Of a stretch of DNA of 64,000 bases, positions 59,780 through 64,000 are shown piece after piece (within the stretch, counting starts at the first letter, position 1; the number at the start of each line of letters is the position of its first letter). A program made the translations under genes and the position numbers. The stretch is from Actinoplanes sp. SE50/110 (GTDB taxonomy: Bacteria; Actinomycetota; Actinomycetes; Mycobacteriales; Micromonosporaceae): the NCBI RefSeq assembly GCF_900119315.1, contig NZ_LT827010.1:8364001-8428000 (forward strand), written 5' to 3'. Below the pieces are notes generated by a model that made no database searches, was not told where the DNA came from, and saw only the letters and a program-made list of their open reading frames with translations.

Positions 59780-60496
59780 ATGGAACTGGTGTATCCCCCG
59801 GTCGTCGCCTTGGCCAAGACGATGTTCCGCGTGCTCGACCTGAAGATCGAGGTCGAGGGCGGCGAGCACATCCCGACCACCGGCGGGGCGGTCCTGGCCA
59901 GCAACCATTCGAGCTACCTGGACTTCATCTTCTGCGGCTTCGGCGCTCAACCGGCCAAGCGGCTGGTGCGCTTCATGGCGAAGAAGTCCGTCTTCGACCA
60001 CAAGGTCAGCGGCCCGCTGATGCGCGGCATGCGGCACATCCCGGTCGATCGCAAAGCCGGCCTCGGCGCCTTCCGCGAAGCCACCACCGCCCTGGAGAAC
60101 GGCGAGATCGTCGGCGTCTTCCCGGAGGCGACGATCAGCGAGTCGTTCACCGTCAAAGAGTTGAAGACCGGCGCCGCCCGAATGGCTCAGGAGGCCGGCG
60201 TCCCGCTGATCCCGATGGCGGTGTGGGGCCCGCACCGGCTCTGGACCAAGGGCCGCAAGAAGGAACTCACCAAACGCCACGTCCCGGTCCTGATCAAGAT
60301 CGGCGAGGCGATCTCGATGCCCGAGGGCGCCACCGCCGAGGCCGTCACGGTGATCCTCAAGCAGCGGCTCACCTCGCTGCTGGACGCCGTGCAGAGGGCC
60401 TACCCGGAGAAACCGGCCGACGACGGCGACCGCTGGTGGCTGCCCGCCCACCTCGGCGGGACCGCGCCGCTGCCGCGACCGGCCGCCGCGGTCTGA
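59780..60496 (+). CDS. 1-acylglycerol-3-phosphate acyltransferase (PlsC type)
   Basis: The 238-residue enzyme makes phosphatidic acid from lysophosphatidic acid. It has the NHSSYLD (Hx4D) motif at about 43-49, VDRKAGLGAF, and VGVFPEATISES in place of FPEGTRS. No long membrane helix except near the N-terminus. A TACCGT hexamer suggests a leaderless transcript. A strong terminator follows. Confidence 0.9.
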   Translation: MELVYPPVVALAKTMFRVLDLKIEVEGGEHIPTTGGAVLASNHSSYLDFIFCGFGAQPAKRLVRFMAKKSVFDHKVSGPLMRGMRHIPVDRKAGLGAFREATTALENGEIVGVFPEATISESFTVKELKTGAARMAQEAGVPLIPMAVWGPHRLWTKGRKKELTKRHVPVLIKIGEAISMPEGATAEAVTVILKQRLTSLLDAVQRAYPEKPADDGDRWWLPAHLGGTAPLPRPAAAV

Positions 60497-60523
60497 GGCA
60501 AGCGGTTCCGCACTGATCGACGA

Positions 60524-60553
60524 GCAAGGCTCCGGGTCCGCCCGGAGCCTTGC
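60524..60553 (+). terminator. Terminator after the acyltransferase gene
   Basis: A perfect 13-bp stem (GCAAGGCTCCGGG, loop TCCG and its complement) is followed by CTTCTG. Confidence 0.75.
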
Positions 60554-60632
60554 CTTCTGCGGCCCCGGACCCGCTCACCGGTCCCGCCCGATATTCCCGG
60601 CGTCGCCTGTTCGGGGCGCGGGCGGGCGGCCG

Positions 60633-60770
60633 GAGGATGGGCGAATGACACCGGCGCCCGGACGGTGGGCGAATGACACCGGCGCCCGGACGGTGGGCGA
60701 ATGACACCGGCGCCCGGACGGTGGGCGAATGACACCGGCGCCCGGACGGTGGGCGAATGACACCGGCGCC
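60633..60770. repeat. Five tandem 28-bp repeats
   Basis: Units of the type GACGGTGGGCGAATGACACC continue GGCGCCCG; the first differs at its start and the last stops after GGCGCC. They lie between the acyltransferase terminator and the cspA end, and no unit has a spacer. The rest of 60554-60846 holds only a hairpin (60762-60792) that can end cspA. Confidence 0.9.
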
Positions 60771-60846
60771 GCACCCTGGTGGGTGTGGCGCCGGTTTCGC
60801 GTACTGGTCACCGGCCGCCGGATGGCAGCCGGTGATCACCTGCGGA

Positions 60847-61050
60847 TCAGACGGAACGGATGTTCGCGGCCTGCGGGCCCTTCTGGCCCTGGGTGACCTC
60901 GAACTCGACCCGCTGGTTCTCCTCCAGGCTGCGGTAGCCCGACATCTGGATCGCGGAGAAGTGGGCGAAGACGTCGGCGCCGCCGTCGTCAGGGGTGATG
61001 AATCCGAAGCCCTTGTCCGCGTTGAACCACTTCACTACGCCGGTAACCAT
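60847..61050 (-). CDS. Cold-shock protein (CspA family)
   Basis: The 67-residue protein has both RNA-binding motifs, KWFNADKGFGFI (RNP1) and VFAHFSAI (RNP2), and the usual closing QGQKGPQAANIRSV. It binds single-stranded RNA and DNA and melts secondary structure. ATG 61050 follows GGAGA. A long leader with strong hairpins precedes it. Confidence 0.95.
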   Translation of the reverse strand: MVTGVVKWFNADKGFGFITPDDGGADVFAHFSAIQMSGYRSLEENQRVEFEVTQGQKGPQAANIRSV

Positions 61051-61110
61051 GATCGTCTCCTCGACGGTCGATCGTTCCCGCCCATTATGAGCGTGAACGA
61101 GGTAATAAGA

Positions 61111-61270
61111 CCCGCATTCTGCGGGACTCGTGTCGCCGTACTGATCGCCCGTACCGGAGAAACCCGGGTTACGACAAAGAGCGCCTGGGGCAGACTTCCC
61201 CACAGGCGCTCCTGAGTACTTGGGAACCAAACTGACAACGGAAGTAGCCTAGCACGGCATCGGAGGTCAA
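61111..61270 (-). promoter_or_regulatory. Promoter and structured leader of the cold-shock gene
   Basis: Reverse-strand TTGACC (61270-61265) and TACTTC (61246-61241) are 18 bases apart. The leader then has a hairpin GAGCGCCT/AGGCGCTC with a GGGG/CCCC inner stem, followed by TTTGT (61172-61215), and a second stem CCCGCA/TGCGGG (61111-61125). The first has the form of an intrinsic terminator. Confidence 0.55.
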
Positions 61271-61273
61271 GAA

Positions 61274-61696
61274 GTGCTCGGCATAGACATGGCACGGCAG
61301 CTCCAAGCAGCCGGGCTGACCTGGAAACCTCGCCTCGGCGACCGGTTCGCGATCCCCGACCGGGACCTCGACGACGAGGTTTTCGTGCTCAGCAACATGA
61401 CGATCCAGGTCCACGACCGCCCGGAGGGCCGGATCCTCGGCTTCAACGGCACCACCGAATGGGCTCTCGACGACGTGGCGATCGACGAGACGATCTGGCT
61501 GCCCCGCGAGGACCAGTTGCGCGAACTGCTCGGCGGCACGTTCCGCTCCCTCGACCGGGATGGCGGCCACTATCGGGTGAGCATCGACCTGCTCGGCGAG
61601 GCGCTCACCTTCGCAGGCCCGACCGCCGAGGCGGCCTACGCCACCGCCCTGCGCCACCTGCTCACCGCCGCCGGCGCGGCCCAGCCCCTCCCCTGA
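61274..61696 (+). CDS. Conserved hypothetical protein
   Basis: The 140-residue soluble protein has segments (GDRFAIPDRDLDDEVFVLSNMT, FNGTTEWALDDV, LPREDQLRELLGGTF) that I associate with a protein family common in actinobacteria, often labelled with an unsafe pilus-assembly name. No catalytic motif. GTG 61274 follows GGAGG. The promoter -35 of the divergent cspA overlaps its RBS. Confidence 0.75.
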   Translation: MLGIDMARQLQAAGLTWKPRLGDRFAIPDRDLDDEVFVLSNMTIQVHDRPEGRILGFNGTTEWALDDVAIDETIWLPREDQLRELLGGTFRSLDRDGGHYRVSIDLLGEALTFAGPTAEAAYATALRHLLTAAGAAQPLP

Positions 61697-61792
61697 CCTG
61701 TCCACCGCACACTTCACCCAGGCATCCGGTCCGGGCCGCCGGCCTCGCCACCTGCCAGGCGCGCAGCCACCCTGGGCCGCGGCGAAGACGGC

Positions 61793-61936
61793 CGGCTCCG
61801 GCGCGGTCACGACCGCTCGGCTCCCCAGGCGGTCAGCGTTCGTCGGCTCCGGGGCGGTCACGACCACTCGGCTCCCCAGGCGATCAGCGTTCGTCGGCTC
61901 CTGGGCGGTCACGACCACTCGGCACCGGAAGCGGTC
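61793..61936. repeat. Tandem 51-bp repeat, nearly three copies
   Basis: Units at 61793-61843 and 61844-61894 are followed by a diverging third that runs into the stop codon of the AdnB-like gene. Each begins CGGCTCC and contains GCGGTCACGACC. Confidence 0.85.
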
Positions 61937-64000
61937 AGAGCGCCTCCTCCGGGATCTCGGTGATCAGGGCGGTCAGGGTGGCCACGTCCAGCAGGTCGGT
62001 GGGGCGGACGGTGACCTGCTCGCGAACATAGTGGAAACCGGCCCGGACCCGGGTGATCGGCACCCCGGCAAGGGTGGCCCAGGCGATCCGGTACGCGGAA
62101 AGCTGCACCGCGGCGGCCTCGGCCTCGGCTCCGGTGGGGCGGCGGCCGGTCTTCCAGTCGATCACGTCGAAGCGGTCCCCCGGGTCGGCGAAGACCGCGT
62201 CCATCCGGCCGCGGATGACCACGCCGCCGATCGTGGTGGCGAACGGGACCTCGACGTCGATCGGGGTGCGGTCCGCCCACTCGCCGGTCAGGAACGCCTC
62301 CTGCAGCTCGGCCAGTTCCTCGTCGCCGGCGGCCTGGTCGTCGGCGGCGCCGGGCAGCTCGTCGATGTCGATCAGCCGGGCCGCGCCGAAACGCTGCTCC
62401 AGCCAGACGTGGAAGGCGGTGCCGCGCCGCGCGTGCGGCGCCGGGCGCTGCGGGAGCGGACGGCGCAGCGACCGGGCCAGCGACTGCGGATCGCGGCGCA
62501 GCACGACCAGCTGCGAGACGGAGAGGTGCGGGGGCAGCGCCACCTCGATCGGGCCGCCGTGGCGGGTGCGTTCGTCGCGTTCGGCGAGCAGCAGTCTCGC
62601 CTCGTTGCGCCAGCGGGCGATGTCCGGGTCGGCCGCGGCGGCCACCCGGTCCGCGGCGGCCGCCGCGGCAAGCAGGCCCGCCCGATCGCGCGACGCGGAA
62701 ACCGTGCCGGACCCATCGGCAGCCTGGAAAGCGGCCGCCGAAGGTGCCGAGGAGACCGCAGGCACGCCGGCTTCGGGTGAGCCGGCCGGCCCGACCGAGC
62801 CCGGCCCGTCACCGGACGCCAGAGACTCCGCGGATCCGGCCGGCACAGCGGAGCCGGGAGGCACAGCGGAGCCGGGAGGCACAGCGGAGCCGGGAGGCAC
62901 AGCGGAGCCGGGAGGCACGGCGGGAGGCTCGTGGCGTACCGCCAATTGATGATCTTGGGAGGAGCGGACCGGGAGCGAACCCGGGCCGGCGATGCCCACC
63001 AGATCGGCCGCGAGGCCGGCCCGCGCCGCCACCTCCGGATTCTCCGTGGCCAGGTCGGCGAAGGCGGCCGCGGCCGAAGCGTCCGGGTCGGCGATCATGC
63101 GCCGGATCAGGTCGGCGGCCGCGGCCATCGCCGGCCGGCGCACCCCCAGCGGATCCGCCGGCCATTCCGCGGTCGCCACCACCTCCTCGCTCGGGTTCGT
63201 CTCCCCGGGCGCCGGCTCAGGCGCCCATTCGGCGATCACCCCGGCGCCGTCCGCGCAGGTCGCACGCACCTCGTCGAGGAAGACCGACGGCCCGCGGGGA
63301 CGTTTCACCCCGTCGCCCCACCAGTAGCCGGAGCAGAGCAGCAGGCGGCGCGGCCGGGTCACCGCGACGTACGCCAGGCGGCGTTCCTCCCGCTCGTCGT
63401 GTTCCCGCCAGGACCGGGCGAACCCGCCGAGCGCGTTGTTCACGTCCTTCTGCTCGACCGCCTCCTCCAGGTCCAGCTCGGGCAGCCCGGACGCGTCGCC
63501 GCGCAGCGGGAACGGCAGCACACCGATGCCGCCGAGGTAGTGGTCGGAGGCGCGGACCAGGCCCGGCCAGACGCCCTTGCACAGGCCGGCGACCGAGACG
63601 ACGTCCCATTCCAGGCCTTTCGCGGCGTGCGCGGTGAGGATCTGGACGGCGCCCTCGACGACGTCGACCTGGCCGGGTTCGAGGCCGCGCTCCTCCTCCT
63701 CGGCGGCGGCCAGGAAGGCCAGGAAGCCGGTGAGTGTGCCGGCCTCGTTCTCGTTCACATACCGGGTGGCGGCTTCGCCGAGCGCGTCCAGATGCGCCCG
63801 GGCCAGACCGGCGTCCCCGGCCGCCCAGCCGCGGACGGCGACCTCCACGTCCAGCCCGGATGTCCGCTCGATGTCGGCGAGCAGATCGGGCAGCGGCTGG
63901 TCGAGGCGCTGCCGCAGGGCGGACAGCTCCCGGCTGAACGCGGCCAGCCGCAGGAAGCCCTCGGTCGAATACTGGTGCGGGGTGCCCAGGTCGGCCATCG
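61935..64000 (-). CDS. AdnB-like helicase-nuclease, C-terminal part (partial)
   Basis: The 5' end lies beyond the window. The visible 688 residues hold late SF1 motifs (VQILTAHAAKGLEWD, YVAVTRPRRLLLCSG), then an Ala/Pro-rich linker with AVPPGS repeats, then a RecB-type nuclease (GTAFHVWLEQRFG, GRMDAVFADPGDRFDVIDWKTG, QLSAYRIAWA). This is the architecture of AdnA/AdnB, which resects double-strand breaks in actinobacteria. The position as the last gene and the nuclease motif suit AdnB. The TGA lies in a tandem repeat. Confidence 0.9.
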   Translation of the reverse strand, partial: MADLGTPHQYSTEGFLRLAAFSRELSALRQRLDQPLPDLLADIERTSGLDVEVAVRGWAAGDAGLARAHLDALGEAATRYVNENEAGTLTGFLAFLAAAEEEERGLEPGQVDVVEGAVQILTAHAAKGLEWDVVSVAGLCKGVWPGLVRASDHYLGGIGVLPFPLRGDASGLPELDLEEAVEQKDVNNALGGFARSWREHDEREERRLAYVAVTRPRRLLLCSGYWWGDGVKRPRGPSVFLDEVRATCADGAGVIAEWAPEPAPGETNPSEEVVATAEWPADPLGVRRPAMAAAADLIRRMIADPDASAAAAFADLATENPEVAARAGLAADLVGIAGPGSLPVRSSQDHQLAVRHEPPAVPPGSAVPPGSAVPPGSAVPPGSAVPAGSAESLASGDGPGSVGPAGSPEAGVPAVSSAPSAAAFQAADGSGTVSASRDRAGLLAAAAAADRVAAAADPDIARWRNEARLLLAERDERTRHGGPIEVALPPHLSVSQLVVLRRDPQSLARSLRRPLPQRPAPHARRGTAFHVWLEQRFGAARLIDIDELPGAADDQAAGDEELAELQEAFLTGEWADRTPIDVEVPFATTIGGVVIRGRMDAVFADPGDRFDVIDWKTGRRPTGAEAEAAAVQLSAYRIAWATLAGVPITRVRAGFHYVREQVTVRPTDLLDVATLTALITEIPEEAL
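62843..62914. repeat. Four 18-bp repeats inside the AdnB-like gene
   Basis: Four identical units GCACAGCGGAGCCGGGAG encode an in-frame Ala-Val-Pro-Pro-Gly-Ser hexapeptide array in the linker between helicase and nuclease. Confidence 0.9.

Overview
The window is chromosomal DNA of a very GC-rich actinomycete, most likely a Micromonosporaceae member of the Actinoplanes type. The evidence is the gene content: a SigR/RsrA pair, two WhiB-family proteins including WhiB7, mycoredoxin, ribosomal protein bL37, UvrD2, an AdnB-like helicase-nuclease and many GTG or apparently leaderless starts. From memory, two stretches follow a gene order also known in mycobacteria: biotin carrier protein, rsrA, sigR, WhiB, SRAP protein, aroA, rsgA (1.7-7.9 kb) and UPF0182, YlbL-type protease, DUF2342, ABC1 kinase, whiB7, uvrD2, mrx1, nudC, with AdnB at the right edge (36-64 kb). 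No prophage, transposase, CRISPR array or rRNA was found.

Layout. 0-10 kb: a TPR protein, a biotinyl carrier, a 24-residue ribosomal protein bL37, the thiol-oxidative-stress regulators sigR-rsrA with a SigR-type promoter, WhiB, SRAP, aroA, rsgA, hisN (apparently starting at ATC) and a STAS/ATPase regulator. 10-16 kb: secreted polysaccharide-active proteins (a GH16-like protein that has lost its nucleophile, an intact GH16 glucanase with a ricin-type lectin domain, a GH46 chitosanase) and malQ. 16-28 kb: a Tat-exported DUF1800/DUF1501 pair, a spermidine-synthase-like protein, TerC, a pentapeptide-repeat protein, an acyltransferase, a lipase, an LCP enzyme and a WD40 protein. 29-36 kb: two nearly identical 96-bp direct repeats, each holding an initiator tRNA gene, bracket two drug-efflux-type MFS transporters with their MarR and XRE-cupin regulators and a copper-radical oxidase. 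A decayed third tRNA end with its terminator lies at 27.4 kb.

36-48 kb: UPF0182, YlbL-type protease, DUF2342, a YgjP-type peptidase, three exact DnaA boxes in front of a stand-alone cyclodehydratase-like protein, an ABC1 kinase, then whiB7 with a long leader that carries a 101-codon ORF and a textbook terminator/antiterminator pair. 48-55 kb: uvrD2, mrx1 with its own SigR-type promoter, a PhyH-type dioxygenase, nudC and an active/inactive pair of M16 peptidases. 55-59 kb: an Rrf2 regulator followed by a complete sulfonate/nitrate-type ABC importer. 59-64 kb: an acylglycerolphosphate acyltransferase, a cold-shock protein with a structured leader, and the 3' part of adnB.

Two themes run through the window. 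Regulation by redox or antibiotic stress recurs (SigR with two predicted targets here, two WhiB proteins, mycoredoxin, attenuated whiB7). Short tandem repeats (16-54 bp units) also sit repeatedly at gene ends and between genes, and once inside adnB. No gene cluster was found that clearly forms a wholly new system. The strongest candidates for a second look are the whiB7 leader ORF, the GH16 pseudoenzyme, the tRNA-bounded islet and the DnaA-box cluster.
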